From NCBI GenBank assembly GCA_023014485.1, contig JAJOZX010009040.1:1-64000 (forward strand): a DNA stretch of 64,000 nt. The letters run 5' to 3'. The DNA is from Bathynomus jamesi (lineage: Eukaryota; Arthropoda; Malacostraca; Isopoda; Cirolanidae). Positions 34,011-49,400 of this stretch are shown here, one piece after another. Within the stretch, counting starts at the first letter, position 1. The number at the start of each line of letters is the position of its first letter. The position numbers were made by a program, and so were the translations under genes. The notes beneath the pieces were generated by a model that did no database searches, was not told the DNA's origin, and saw only the letters and a program-made list of their open reading frames with translations.

Positions 34011-35183
34011 TAAAATAACTTTATTCTCTTTACGTTTCCCATACTTTGTACACTGAATCACGTTCTTAGTATTTGGACATCTTCCGTATTCAATGTATGG
34101 TAAATTCTTTAGTAATAAGGTTGTGGTGTTATGTAGTATAAACATTATTATTCAACCATATTCATCCATACGTCGCGTTTTCCCGTCATTAATTCCCCTT
34201 GATCATTATCCTATATAAATTTTATTAAATATTCACTTTTTACTCGTGTCAATTTGTGAAGCGCGAAACTTTGGGCCTTCGTTCGGAAACGCATAAATAC
34301 GTTCTCGTATTATTTTTTTCATTTTTATTTTTAACTATATCACCTCCCGCATTGAACTAAAAAATGCTGAGTTAAGTTATAAAATTCCACTCACTACGAC
34401 AGAATCGAACGCTTCCAAGATAAATACCTCCGTTCGCTCTGATTTCAAATTTATAACATATTATAACATATTATGTATATAAATCCAAACCATATGTGAC
34501 CCATGTACTTTGTATTATATTTCTAACATCTTAATTGTCTATTAATATGAAACACTGTAAAAACAAAACAAAGTTAAGTAACTGTTTAATTGTAATTAAC
34601 TGTAATACTTTAATTTAATATAACGTAATGTACTTTAATGAAACTGTAATTAATAATAACTTGTAATGTACTTCAATGAAACTGTAATTAAATGTAATGA
34701 TTTAATTTATAATGTAAGAATGTACTTTAATAGAACTAATGAACAATCATAAGCGAATGTGAAGTAATCCATAATTGTAATCGTAGTTGTAATGAACCAA
34801 AATTAATACGTACTCAGTCGTGTACTTAATTTCTACTTATGTGTACTATTACGAAATGATATCGCCTTCAGAAATGAAGATTCGGCAAAAATATACGATT
34901 AGTTTCTATTTTTATTTTTTTTTATTGTTTTTAGTTGAAATTTTTCAAACCATCTGATCATGTGTTTAAAAGGGGGAAACTTAACCTTCGACTGTCTTCC
35001 CCCAAACATTTAAGTTTATATTATACATGTATTTGTAAAATTAAGGCACTTCTTCATATTGTCACTTCTTGATTAAGTCACTTCATCATAGCACTTCATT
35101 AGGACTCCCTTGTTAGCAGCCTTGCTGCGGGTAGGGGGCAGAGGCCCCTTGCCTCCTTAACTTTTTAGATTCCGGCCTGAGCC

Positions 35184-38100
35184 ATGGTCGAAAGAGGTCG
35201 AACCTCTACCCCTCTAAATTCAGAGCAATAACTGTACATTTTTAGAAGTAAATTACAGCAAGAGAAACTTTTTATTTTCCCCTTCGAGCCTTGTTCTCTT
35301 CAGGAACTTAGTCAGTTAAGTCGACAAGTTATAAAAGAAAAGTCGATAAGTTTTAGTATCAGAGAAAGTATCAGAGAAAGTATCAGAGTATTATAGAAAG
35401 AAGAATTAAAAATTGGCGACCCTTTGCCCAAATTAAGAGACAACCCAAGCACCATAGAAGATATTGGCATAACAGTCTGGCGAGTCTGTAGCCAAGAGTT
35501 TAACAGAGTGGCGACCGAAAAGAATTAGAATGTTATAGAAGAAATATCCGTTGCTTGCCTCCTAACTAGAACCCCCGTCGATCCGAACCACCCCAGGGCC
35601 ATAGACGGAGGTTAACAAACTGGCGACCCTTTACCAGGATCTTAACAGATTTTAAGAAGATTATTTTAAGAAGATTATTTTAAGATTGTTATTTTAAGAA
35701 GAAGATTTTAAGAAGAAGATTTAAAAGAAGATTTTAACAAAAGATTTTACAAGAAGATTTTAACAAGAAGATTTTAACAAGAGGCCACTCTTTGGCCAAG
35801 ATAGAAATTACCCTGCATCAGGATAAAACCATTTGACCGGCGTGTCACGACTTCTAGTTCGTAACATCCACCCTTGAAACGGTGTGTCACGACTCCAAGT
35901 TCTCCACGCCTAATTTTCATCCAGAAGAAGTAGCCAGCAAGACGTCTTCAGGACACGTCTCAAGGAAATTTTGTTAAGTACAGAGTTTGTTTGTTTTAAG
36001 AAAATTTATAAACACTTGAAAGTCAGCATTATTAACAGTTAATATTTAGTATGGAGCCAGAATTTAACACAAAACACAGTGAACACTTCAGACACCAGTG
36101 ATACATTTGTTTTTATTGAAACAGTAATTTCAAGAGAGTTAATTTCAAAGAGAGTTAATTTCAAAGAGAGTTAATTTCAAAGAGAGTTATTTCAAAGAGT
36201 TAATTTCAAAGAGAGTTAATTTCAAAGAGAGTTAATTTCAAAGAGTTATTTCAGAGAGTTAATTTCAAGAGAGTTATTTTCACTGTTATATTCAGTATAG
36301 AATAATTTTATTTTATGTATGAAACATAATAGTATCGTACCTTCGTGTACATTAGAGTGAAATGTTGTTTACATTTTATATTTTTATTTGCAAATTTTTC
36401 CAAATTATTGAATTGAATTGACTTGCAAATTAAGAAAGAGTTTTTATAGAGAGTTTATAGATTTAGAGAGATATTTGAAGTCAGTTTTTGAAGTCATTTT
36501 TTTTGAAGTCATTTTTGAAGTCATTTTTTGAAGTCAGTTTTTGAAGACAGAAGGTTGCACCAAGAGGGTCAACCAAAACAGAAGTTAATCGTCTCCACTT
36601 GATAAAGATCAAGTGCAGTCATTTTCCATTTTCAGTTAATTTCATGTTAGACTCTTTAAGTTATAGAGATACTTGATTGCATTTCAAGTAAGTCGGTTGC
36701 ACCAAGAGGGTCAACGAAAACAGAGGTTAATCGTCTCCACTTGAATAGAGATCAAGTGCAGTCATTTTCCATTTTCAGTTAATTTCAAATCAGTTTTCAG
36801 TTTCGGTTGGTTGCATCCAAGAGGGACAACCAAACCCCAGAGATTTATAAAGATACTCGAAGTAGTTTCGAGTCAGTTTTAGTTGCAAATCAGTTTTCAG
36901 TTTCAGAAGGTTGCATCCAAGAGGGTCAACCGCCCCAGAGATTTCAGAAGTATTCGAAGTCAGTTTTATTCGAAGTCAGTTTTATTCGAAGTCAGTTTTA
37001 TTCGAAGTCAGTTTTATTCGAAGTCAGTTTTATTCGAAGTCAGTTTTATTCGAAGTCAGTTTTATTCGAAGTCAGTTATTCGAAGTCAGTTTTATTCGAA
37101 GTCAGTCATTATTCGAAGTCAGTCAATATTCGAGTCATTTTGTTCGAAGTCAGTTTTTTAATTCGAAGTCAGTTATTTCGAAGTCATTCAATATTCGAAG
37201 TCAGTCAGTATTCGAAGTCAGTCAAAGATTCGAAGTCAGTTATATTCGAAGTCAGTTATATTCGAAGTCAGTTATATTCGAAGTCAGTTTATTCGAAGTC
37301 AGTTATATTCGAAGTCAGTTTATTCGAAGTCAGTTTTATTCGAAGTCAGTTTTAAGTCCCAAGTCATTTCAATGCAGTCAATTGAATTCAACTTTTTCTT
37401 TGTAGTTTAAGAGAATTTAATTTAAGAAAATGTAATTTAAGAATTTATTCAACCTTTTTTTGTGTTGTAAAAGAGAATTTGATTCAACCTGAATTGACCG
37501 GGTTGCGTCTTTAGTTAACCTTTCTTTGTTTTGTTGTAAGAAGGAAATGAACCGATTTGTCTTTTCTTTTCATGCCATTGTTGCGTATATAAATATATAG
37601 TAAAATGACATTTTATTGTTTGTAACCAAAACAGTGTTTTCAATTGTTTGTAATGACTTTGATAATCATTGTAATGTATACGTGAAATAATAGTTGTGTA
37701 ATAATTTAATTAATCGATCTTGTCCCCAATGACTCCTTTTAAATTACTATGCTGAGGAACATGCCGTCCCTCCGTTTTTGTTTCAACTTTTTCTTAATTT
37801 TTGTTCTAAGTAGTGTGACAAGCAATCTTTTTTTTTAAAAAGAGCAAAGTGCTCACGAAAGACGTATTGTCAATTTCAAACTTATACCCCTTGCTTAGTC
37901 ACTCAATTCCCCCGTATGATCGCACATACCCTAAATTTCAGTTGTTTGTTCTTTTTTGTCATTTAATTTTAATAAAACTTCTACACAATAAAACATATGT
38001 ATTTATCATATGCAAACAAGTTTTCAGACTAAAATATCAAATAATTCAAAATTCTATCAACATTTAACGAAAGAGTATGATTTTTCTACTTAACATGCAA

Positions 38101-38620
38101 AAATTATTAAACCTTTTTAATATATTTTTTTTATTATATAAAAATAATTTTTAATGTAAAATTTAATTGAAATTATTAAAAGAAAAGATTGTTCGAAATG
38201 CTTCCCTTCCATTTCAATAACTTTTTTATTCTTGGTCGAAATTCATCTATGGTTCGATTTACTTTTATTTTTAAGAATATTATAAAATTATGTTAGCTCA
38301 TTAAAATGCATAATTGATCTCTATTCTTAATTTGTATTTTAATTTTCTTTTGTTCAATTAATCGTGAGTAACTGTCCTTAAATTGTTATTGTACCATTTG
38401 TAAGGTATCAAACGAAAATTATTGTCAAATTGACATACTACTACATTCTATGGTTATGAATTTTAGTAGTCGAATTTAATTGTGTGTCGAAATTCAATTT
38501 TAAAACCGTGAGAGTTACTGTCATTACTCGTAAGGTCTTCTAAGTACGTCTTTTTTATTACCTTAATTCGTGTAACTGATTTAATTAAATACTTAAATAC
38601 TACCTTGAACTTAAAGGATT

Positions 38621-38657
<37 letters not shown>

Positions 38658-40798
38658 TGATTGACTTAAACTTAAAATATTTTAACCCTAAACCCATCTT
38701 AAATTATTATACATTATTTTTAAACTTTGTTCATTCAAAAACCTTCCAAATCCCTACACATACACACGCATGTATGCACACTATATATACTATATACATA
38801 CAAACCTTATGCTAAAATCATTGAATATCACAATAAAACTTTCATTACGTAAGTGCAAACTATGCTGTTTAGTCTTAATCATTTGTGCTTTCTAATATAT
38901 CTTGCTCATGCATTTATTCAGTTACTTGAACAATCCTATCAGCTAATCTGTCCCTCGAAATTGTAAAATACACACTTTGCACCTTATACACCAAATACAC
39001 AATTGACCACAGGACTATACATCATCGATTACGTAATTCTATTTTTACCTACAATAGTCAATAAAAATTAGCTTATAGATTGTACGATTTACATTTTTCC
39101 CTTTTATCTACTCGATTCATTATGTACATAATTTATCCCACAGAAAAAATAAAATTTGATAACAAATTTTAACCATATCATTGTTTGTCTAACTTAATTG
39201 TTTGTCTAAATTAAAGTATTAATCTTTGAATTCTTTTATATTATATAATAACTCAATTGTTCTGTATAAAAATTTGTAATGTAAAGAAAAAAATTCGTCA
39301 TCATCTAATTTGAATTCGTTAGATGTTATTTTCTCAATTGTATTGTATTAATTGTATTATTATTATTGTATTAATACCATTTTAGAGGGGAAACACTGTA
39401 AAAAGTGAACAATGAACAATTCCTATACCATCATTATATGGATTCATTGTCTTCATGCAGTACTTATGTTCGTATAGTTTTTATGTTCGAATGTCCATTT
39501 TTACATAAGAAACCAAAATCGCCTAAGCGAGTTTTGGATAGAATTTCGATTTATACTTCTTTATTCATTACTGTATTTCTCTAATTCATCTTTTCTAATA
39601 ATGACTTATACACTGTGACGTCATAAAATAACTTTATTCTCTTTACGTTTCCCATACTTTGTACACTGAATCACGTTCTTAGTATTTGGACATCTTCCGT
39701 ATTCAATGTATGGTAAATTCTTTAGTAATAAGGTTGTGGTGTTATGTAGTATAAACATTATTATTCAACCATATTCATCCATACGTCGCGTTTTCCCGTC
39801 ATTAATTCCCCTTGATCATTATCCTATATAAATTTTATTAAATATTCATTTTTTACTCGTGTCAATTTGTGAAGCGCGAAACTTTGGGCCTTCGTTCGGA
39901 AACGCATAAATACGTTCTCGTATTATTTTTTCATTTTTATTTTTAACTATATCACCTCCCGCATTGAACTAAAAAATGCTGAGTTAAGTTATAAAATTCC
40001 ACTCACTACGACAGAATCGAACGCTTCCAAGATAAATACCTCCGTTCGCTCTGATTTCAAATTTATAACATATTATAACATATTATGTATATAAATCCAA
40101 ACCATATGTGCCCCATGTACTTTGTATTATATTTCTAACATCTTAATTGTCTATTAATATGAAACACTGTAAAAACAAAACAAAGTTATAGTAACTGTTT
40201 AATTGTAATTAACTGTAATACTTTAATTTAATATAACGTAATGTACTTTAATGAAACTGTAATTAATAATAACTTGTAATGTACTTCAATGAAACTGTAA
40301 TTAAATGTAATGATTTAATTTATAATGTAAGAATGTACTTTAATAGAACTGTAATGAACAATCATAAGCGAATGTGAAGTAATCCATAATTGTAATCGTA
40401 GTTGTAATGAACCAAAATTAATACGTACTCAGTCGTGTACTTAATTTCTACTTATGTGTACTATTACGAAATGATATCGCCTTCAGAAATGAAGATTCGG
40501 CAAAAATATACGATTAGTTTCTATTTTTATTTTTTTTATTGTTTTTAGTTGAAATTTTTCAAACCATCTGATCATGTGTTTAAAAGGGGGGAAACTTAAC
40601 CTTCGACTGTCTTCCCCCAAACATTTAAGTTTATATTATACATGTATTTGTAAAATTAAGGCACTTCTTCATATTGTCACTTCTTGATTAAGTCACTTCA
40701 TCATAGCACTTCATTAGGACTCCCTTGTTAGCAGCCTTGCTGCGGGTAGGGGGCAGAGGCCCCTTGCCTCCTTAACTTTTTAGATTCCGGCCTGAGCC
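35184..40798 (+). repeat. B-type megasatellite unit 2, 5615 bp
   Basis: Almost identical to unit 1. Arrays: purine 35641-35782, 16-mer 36124-36281, 16-mer 36952-37353. The third array carries irregular copies (gtcattttgttcgaag, tcaaagattcgaag) not seen in other units. TAA microsatellite at 38623-38655. No gene. Confidence 0.95.
36952..37353 (+). repeat. agtcagttttattcga array, about 25 copies, irregular
   Basis: The longest copy of this array (about 400 bp), with a block of altered words in the middle (37100-37230) suggesting replication slippage followed by substitutions. Confidence 0.95.
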
Positions 40799-43700
40799 AT
40801 GGTCGAAAGAGGTCGAACCTCTACCCCTCTAAATTCAGAGCAATAACTGTACATTTTTAGAAGTAAATTACAGCAAGAGAAACTTTTTATTTTCCCCTTC
40901 GAGCCTTGTTCTCTTCAGGAACTTAGTCAGTTAAGTCGACAAGTTATAAAAGAAAAGTCGATAAGTTTTAGTATCAGAGAAAGTATCAGAGAAAGTATCA
41001 GAGTATTATAGAAAGAGAAGAATTAAAAATTGGCGACCCTTTGCCCAAATTAAGAGACAACCCAAGCACCATAGAAGATATTGGCATAACAGTCTGGCGA
41101 GTCTGTAGCCAAGAGTTTAACAGAGTGGCGACCGAAAAGAATTAGAATGTTATAGAAGAAATATCCGTTGCTTGCCTCCTAACTAGAACCCCCGTCGATC
41201 CGAACCACCCCAGGGCCATAGACGGAGGGTTAACAAACTGGCGACCCTTTACCAGGATCTTAACAGATTTTAAGAAGATTATTTTAAGAAGATTATTTTA
41301 AGATTGTTATTTTAAGAAGAAGATTTTAAGAAGAAGATTTAAGAAGATTTTAACAAGAAGATTTTAACAAGAAGATTTTAACAAGAAGATTTTAACAAGA
41401 GGCCACTCTTTGGCCAAGATAGAAATTACCCTGCATCAGGATAAAACCATTTGACCGGCGTGTCACGACTTCTAGTTCGTAACATCCACCCTTGAAACGG
41501 TGTGTCACGACTCCAAGTTCTCCACGCCTAATTTTCATCCAAGAAGAAGTAGCCAGCAAGACGTCTTCAGGACACGTCTCAAGGAAATTTTGTTAAGTAC
41601 AGAGTTTGTTTGTTTTTAAGAAAATTTATAAACACTTGAAAAGTCAGCATTATTAACAGTTAATATTTAGTATGGAGCCAGAATTTAACACAAAACACAG
41701 TGAACACTTCAGACACCAGTGATACATTTGTTTTTATTGAAACAGTAATTTCAAGAGAGTTAATTTCAAAGAGAGTTAATTTCAAAGAGAGTTAATTTCA
41801 AAGAGAGTTAATTTCAAAGAGGGTTAATTTCAAAGAGAGTTAATTTCAAAGAGAGTTAATTTCAAGAGAGTTAATTTCAAGAGAGTTAATTTCAAGAGAG
41901 TTATTTTCACTGTTATATTCAGTATAGAATAATTTTATTTTATGTATGAAACATAATAGTATCGTACCTTCGTGTACATTAGAGTGAAATGTTGTTTACA
42001 TTTATATTTTTATTTGCAAATTTTTAAATTATTGAATTGAATTGACTTGCAAATTAAGAAAGAGTTTTTATAGAGAGTTTATAGATTTAGAGAGATATTT
42101 GAAGTCAGTTTTTGAAGTCATTTTTTGAAGTCATTTTTGAAGTCATTTTTTGAAGTCAGTTTTTGAAGACAGAAGGTTGCACCAAGAGGGTCAACCAAAA
42201 CAGAAGTTAATCGTCTCCACTTGATAAAGATCAAGTGCAGTCATTTTCCATTTTCAGTTAATTTCAAGTTAGACTTTAAGTTATAGAGATACTTGATTGC
42301 ATTTCAAGTAGTCGGTTGTACCAAGAGGGTCAACCAAAACAGAGGTTAATCGTCTCCACTTGAATAGAGATCAAGTGCAGTCATTTTCCATTTTCAGTTA
42401 ATTTCAAATCAGTTTTCAGTTTCGGTTGGTTGCATCCAAGAGGGACAACCAAACCCCAGAGATTTATAAAGATACTCGAAGTAGTTTCGAGTCAGTTTTA
42501 GTTGCAAATCAGTTTTCAGTTTCAGAAGGTTGCATCCAAGAGGGTCAACCGCCCCAGACAGTTTCGAAGAGTATTCGAAGTCAGTTTTATTCGAAGTCAG
42601 TTTTATTCGAAGTCAGTTTATTCGAAGTCAGTTTTATTCGAAGTCAGTTTTATTCGAAGTCAGTTTTATTCGAAGTCAGTTTTATTCGAGTCAGTTATAT
42701 TCGAAGTCATTTATTCGAAGTCAGTCAGTAAGTTTATTCGAAGTCAGTTTTATTCGAAGTCAGTTTTATTCGAAGTCAGTTATATTCGAAGTCATTCAAT
42801 ATTCGAAGTCAGTCAGTATTCGAAGTCAGTCAATATTCGAAGTCAGTTATATTCGAAGTCAGTTATATTCGAAGTCAGTTATATTCGAAGTCAGTTATAT
42901 TCGAAGTCAGTTATATTCGAAGTCAGTTTTATTCGAAGTCAGTTTTATTCGAAGTCAGTTTTAAGTCCCAAGTCATTTCAATGCAGTCAATTGAATTCAA
43001 CTTTTTCTTTGTAGTTTAAGAGAATTTAATTTAAGAAAATGTAATTTAAGAATTTAATTCAACCTTTTTTTGTGTTGTAAAAGAGAATTTGATTCAACCT
43101 GAATTGACCGGGTTGCGTCTTTAGTTAACCTTTCTTTGTTTTGTTGTAAGAAGGAAATGAACCGATTTGTCTTTTCTTTTTCATGCCATTGTTGCGTATA
43201 TAAATATATAGGTAAAATGACATTTTATTGTTTGTAACCAAAACAGTGTTTACAATTGTTTGTAATGACTTTGATAATCATTGTAATGTATACGTGATAA
43301 TAATAGTTGTGTAATAATTAATTAATCGATCTTGTCCCAATGACTCCTTTTAAATTACTATGCTGAGGAACATGCCGTCCCTCCGTTTTGTTTCAACTTT
43401 TTCTTAATTTTTGTTCTAAGTAGTGTGACAAGCAATCTTTTTTTTTAAAAAGAGCAAAGTGCTCACGAAAGACGTATTGTCAATTTCAAACTTATACCCC
43501 TTGCTTAGTCACTCAATTCCCCGTATGATCGCACATACCCTAAATTTCAGTTGTTTGTTCTTTTTTGTCATTTAATTTTAATAAAACTTCTACACAATAA
43601 AACATATGTATTTATCATATGCAAACAAGTTTTCAGACTAAAATATCAAATAATTCAAAATTCTATCAACATTTAACGAAAGAGTATGATTTTTCTACTT

Positions 43701-44230
43701 AACATGCAAAAATTATTAAACCTTTTTAATATATTTTTTTTATTATATAAAAATAATTTTTAATGTAAAATTTAATTGAAATTATTAAAAGAAAAGATTG
43801 TTCGAAATGCTTCCCTTCCATTTCAATAACTTTTTTATTCTTGGTCGAAATTCATCTATGGTTCGATTTACTTTTATTTTTAAGAATATTATAAAATTAT
43901 GTTAGCTCATTAAAATGCATAATTGATCTCTATTCTTAATTTGTATTTTAATTTTCTTTTGTTCAATTAATCGTGAGTAACTGTCCTTAAATTGTTATTG
44001 TACCATTTGTAAGGTATCAAACGAAAATTATTGTCAAATTGACATACTACTAATTCTATGGTTATGAATTTTAGTAGTCGAATTTAATTGTGTGTCGAAA
44101 TTCAATTTTAAAACCGTGAGAGTTACTGTCATTACTCGTAAGGTCTTCTAAGTACGTCTTTTTTTATTACCTTAATTCGTGTAACTGATTTAATTAAATA
44201 CTTAAATACTACCTTGAACTTAAAGGATTT

Positions 44231-44271
<41 letters not shown>

Positions 44272-46416
44272 TGATTGACTTAAACTTAAAATATTTTATA
44301 ACCCTAAACCCATCTTAAATTATTATACATTATTTTTAAACTTTGTTCATTCAAAAACCTTCCAAATCCCTACACATACACAGCATGTATGCACACTATA
44401 TATACTATATACATACAAACCTTATGCTAAAATCATTGAATATCACAATAAAACTATTTCATTACGTAAGTGCAAACTATGCTGTTTAGTCTTAATCATT
44501 TGTGCTTTCTAATATATCTTGCTCATGCATTTATTCAGTTACTTGAACAATCCTATCAGCTAATCTGTCCCTCGAAATTGTAAAATACACACTTTGCACC
44601 TTATACACCCAAATACACAATTGACCACAGGACTATACATCATCGATTACGTAATTCTATTTTTACCTACAATAGTCAATAAAAATTAGCTTATAGATTG
44701 TACGATTTACATTTTTCCCTTTTATCTACTCGATTCATTATGTACATAATTTATCCCACAGAAAATAAAATTTGATAACAAATTTTAACCATATCATTGT
44801 TTGTCTAACTTAATTGTTTGTCTAAATTAAAGTATTAATCTTTGAATTCTTTTATATTATATAATAACTCAATTGTTCTGTATAAAAATTTGTAATGTAA
44901 AGAAAAAAATTCGTCATCATCTAATTTGAATTCGTTAGATGTTATTTTCTCAATTGTATTGTATTAATTGTATTATTATTATTGTATTAATACCATTTTA
45001 GAGGGGGAAACACTGTAAAAAGTGAACAATGAACAATTCCTATACCATCATTATATGGATTCATTGTCTTCATGCAGTACTTATGTTCGTATAGTTTTTA
45101 TGTTCGAATGTCCATTTTTACATAAGAAACCAAAATCGCCTAAGCGAGTTTTGGATAGAATTTCGATTTATACTTCTTTATTCATTACTGTATTTCTCTA
45201 ATTCATCTTTTCTAATAATGACTTATACACTGTGACGTCATAAAATAACTTTATTCTCTTTACGTTTCCCATACTTTGTACACTGAATCACGTTCTTAGT
45301 ATTTGGACATCTTCCGTATTCAATGTATGGTAAATTCTTTAGTAATAAGGTTGTGGTGTTATGTAGTATAAACATTATTATTCAACCATATTCATCCATA
45401 CGTCGCGTTTTCCCGTCATTAATTCCCCTTGATCATTATCCTATATAAATTTTATTAAATATTCATTTTTTACTCGTGTCAATTTGTGAAGCGCGAAACT
45501 TTGGGCCTTCGTTCGGAAACGCATAAATACGTTCTCGTATTATTTTTTTCATTTTTATTTTTAACTATATCACCTCCCGCATTGAACTAAAAAATGCTGA
45601 GTTAAGTTATAAAATTCCACTCACTACGACAGAATCGAACGCTTCCAAGATAAATACCTCCGTTCGCTCTGATTTCAAATTTATAACATATTATAACATA
45701 TTATGTATATAAATCCAAACCATATGTGCCCCATGTACTTTGTATTATATTTCTAACATCTTAATTGTCTATTAATATGAAACACTGTAAAAACAAAACA
45801 AAGTTATAGTAACTGTTTAATTGTAATTAACTGTAATACTTTAATTTAATATAACGTAATGTACTTTAATGAAACTGTAATTAATAATAACTTGTAATGT
45901 ACTTCAATGAAACTGTAATTAAATGTAATGATTTAATTTATAATGTAAGAATGTACTTTAATAGAACTGTAATGAACAATCATAAGCGAATGTGAAGTAA
46001 TCCATAATTGTAATCGTAGTTGTAATGAACCAAAATTAATACGTACTCAGTCGTGTACTTAATTTCTACTTATGTGTACTATTACGAAATGATATCGCCT
46101 TCAGAAATGAAGATTCGGCAAAAATATACGATTAGTTTCTATTTTTATTTTTTTTTATTGTTTTTAGTTGAAATTTTTCAAACCATCTGATCATGTGTTT
46201 AAAAGGGGGAAACTTAACCTTCGACTGTCTTCCCCCAAACATTTAAGTTTATATTATACATGTATTTGTAAAATTAAGGCACTTCTTCATATTGTCACTT
46301 CTTGATTAAGTCACTTCATCATAGCACTTCATTAGGACTCCCTTGTTAGCAGCCTTGCTGCGGGTAGGGGGCAGAGGCCCCTTGCCTCCTTAACTTTTTA
46401 GATTCCGGCCTGAGCC
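40799..46416 (+). repeat. B-type megasatellite unit 3, 5618 bp
   Basis: Arrays: purine 41259-41400, 16-mer 41745-41908, 16-mer 42573-42962. The entry to the last array reads 'cagacagtttcgaagag' in place of 'cagagatttcagaag', a private change. TAA microsatellite 44231-44270. No gene. Confidence 0.95.
42573..42962 (+). repeat. agtcagttttattcga array, about 24 copies
   Basis: Same word set as unit 1, with an insertion-like 'cagtcagtaag' (42722-42732) that terminates one of the three open frames. Confidence 0.95.
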
Positions 46417-49400
46417 ATGGTCGAAAGAGGTCGAACCTCTACCCCTGTAAATTCAGAGCAATAACTGTACATTTTTAGAAGTAAATTACAGCAAGAGAAA
46501 CTTTTTATTTTCCCCTTCGAGCCTTGTTCTCTTCAGGAACTTAGTCAGTTAAGTCGACAAGTTATAAAAGAAAAGTCGATAAGTTTTAGTATCAGAGAAA
46601 GTATCAGAGAAAGTATCAGAGTATTATAGAAAGAGAAGAATTAAAAATTGGCGACCCTTTGCCCAAATTAAGAGACAACCCAAGCACCATAGAAGATATT
46701 GGCATAACAGTCTGGCGAGTCTGTAGCCAAGAGTTTAACAGAGTGGCGACCGAAAAGAATTAGAATGTTATAGAAGAAATATCCGTTGCTTGCCTCCTAA
46801 CTAGAACCCCCGTCGATCCGAACCACCCCAGGGCCATAGACGGAGGTTAACAAACTGGCGACCCTTTACCAGGATCTTAACAGATTTTAAGAAGATTATT
46901 TTAAGAAGATTATTTTAAGATTGTTATTTTAGATTAAGAAGATTTTAAGAAGAAGATTTTAACAAGAAGATTTTAACAAGAAGATTTTAACAAGAAGATT
47001 TTAACAAGAAGATTTTAACAAGAGGCCACTCTTTGGCCAAGATAGAAATTACCCTGCATCAGGATAAAACCATTTGACCGGCGTGTCACGACTTCTAGTT
47101 CGTAACATCCACCCTTGAAACGGTGTGTCACGACTCCAAGTTCTCCACGCCTAATTTTCATCCAAGAAGAAGTAGCCAGCAAGACGTCTTCAGGACACGT
47201 CTCAAGGAAATTTTGTTAAGTACAGAGTTTGTTTGTTTTTAAGAAAATTTATAAACACTTGAAAAGTCAGCATTATTAACAGTTAATATTTAGTATGGAG
47301 CCAGAATTTAACACAAAACACAGTGAACACTTCAGACACCAGTGATACATTTGTTTTTATTGAAACAGTAATTTCAAGAGAGTTAATTTCAAAGAGAGTT
47401 AATTTCAAAGAGAGTTAATTTCAAAGAGGTTAATTTCAAAGAGAGTTAATTTCAAAGAGAGTTAATTTCAAGAGAGTTAATTTCAAGAGAGTTAATTTCA
47501 AGAGAGTTAATTTCACTGTTATATTCAGTATAGAATAATTTTATTTTATGTATCAAACATAATAGTATCGTACCTTCGTGTACATTAGAGTGAAATGTTG
47601 TTTACATTTTATATTTTTATTTGCAAATTTTTTAAATTATTGAATTGAATTGACTTGCAAATTAAGAAAGAGTTTTTATAGAGAGTTTATAGATTTAGAG
47701 AGATACTTGAAGTCAGTTTTGAAGTCAGTTTTGAAGTCATTTTTTGAAGTCATTTTTTTGAAGTCATTTTTGAAGTCATTTTTTGAAGTCAGTTTTTGAA
47801 GTCAGAAGGTTGCACCAAGAGGGTCAACCAAAACAGAGGTTAATCGTCTCCACTTGATAAAGATCAAGTGCAGTCATTTTCCATTTTCAGTTAATTTCAA
47901 GTTAGACAGTTTAAGTTATAGAGATACTTGATTGCATTTCAAGTAAGTCGGTTGTACCAAGAGGGTCAACCAAAACAGAGGTTAATCGTCTCCACTTGAA
48001 TAGAGATCAAGTGCAGTCATTTTCCATTTTCAGTTAATTTCAAATCAGTTTTCAGTTTCGGTTGGTTGCATCCAAGAGGGACAACCAAACCCCAGAGATT
48101 TATAAAGATACTCGAAGTAGTTTCGAGTCAGTTTTAGTTGCAAATCAGTTTTCAGTTTCAGAAGGTTGCATCCAAGAGGGACAACCGCCCCAGAGATTTC
48201 AGAAGTATTCGAAGTCAGTTTTATTCGGTCAGTTTTATTCGAAGTCAGTTTTATTCGAAGTCAGTTTTATTCGAAGTCAGTTTTATTCGAAGTCAGTTTT
48301 ATTCGAAGTCAGTTTTATTCGAAGTCAGTTATATTCGAAGTCAGTTATATTCGAAGTCATTCAATATTCGAAGTCAGTCAATATTCGAAGTCAGTTCAAT
48401 ATTCGAAGTCAGTTATATTCGAAGTCAGTTATATTCGAAGTCAGTTATATTCGAAGTCAGTTATATTCGAAGTCAGTTATATTCGAAGTCAGTTTTATTC
48501 GAAGTCAGTTTTAAGTCCAAGTCATTTCAATGCAGTCAATTGAATTCAACTTTTTCTTTGTAGTTTAAGAGAATTTAATTTAAGAAAATGTAATTTAAGA
48601 ATTTAATTCAACCTTTTTTTGTGTTGTAAAAGAGAATTTGATTCAACCTGAATTGACCGGGTTGCGTCTTTAGTTAACCTTTCTTTGTTTTGTTGTAAGA
48701 AGGAAATGAACCGATTTGTCTTTTCTTTTTCATGCCATTGTTGCGTATATAAATATATAGGTAAAATGACATTTTATTGTTTGTAACCAAAACAGTGTTT
48801 ACAATTGTTTGTAATGACTTTGATAATCATTGTAATGTATACGTGATAATAATAGTTGTGTAATAATTAATTAATCGATCTTGTCCCAATGACTCCTTTT
48901 AAATTACTATGCTGAGGAACATGCCGTCCCTCCGTTTTGTTTCAACTTTTTCTTAATTTTTGTTCTAAGTAGTGTGACAAGCAATCTTTTTTTTAAAAAG
49001 AGCAAAGTGCTCACGAAAGACGTATTGTCAATTTCAAACTTATACCCCTTGCTTAGTCACTCAATTCCCCGTATGATCGCACATACCCTAAATTTCAGTT
49101 GTTTGTTCTTTTTTGTCATTTAATTTTAATAAAACTTCTACACAATAAAACATATGTATTTATCATATGCAAACAAGTTTTCAGACTAAAATATCAAATA
49201 ATTCAAAATTCTATCAACATTTAACGAAAGAGTATGATTTTTCTACTTAACATGCAAAAATTATTAAACCTTTTTAATATATTTTTTTTATTATATAAAA
49301 ATAATTTTTAATGTAAAATTTAATTGAAATTATTAAAAGAAAAGATTGTTCGAAATGCTTCCCTTCCATTTCAATAACTTTTTTATTCTTGGTCGAAATT

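Larger units (their letters stand above)
29561..35183 (+). repeat. B-type megasatellite unit 1, 5623 bp (reference copy)
   Basis: Measured from 'atggtcgaaagagg' to its next occurrence. Order within the unit: gaggtcgaacctc hairpin; 'tggcgacc' words (29780-30010); purine array (30019-30164); gtgtcacgact pair (30225, 30266); gttaatttcaaagag array (30510-30671); ttttgaagtcat array (30865-30930); three ~115-140-bp 'agaggg(t/a)caacc' modules (30937-31330); 16-mer array (31336-31726); TATAAATATA (31972); gccgtccctccg (32126); hairpin (32215); then about 2.9 kb of AT-rich DNA with a TAA microsatellite (32996-33037) and TGACGTCA (34003), ending in the GC-rich hairpin cluster. No host gene is visible. 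Confidence 0.95.
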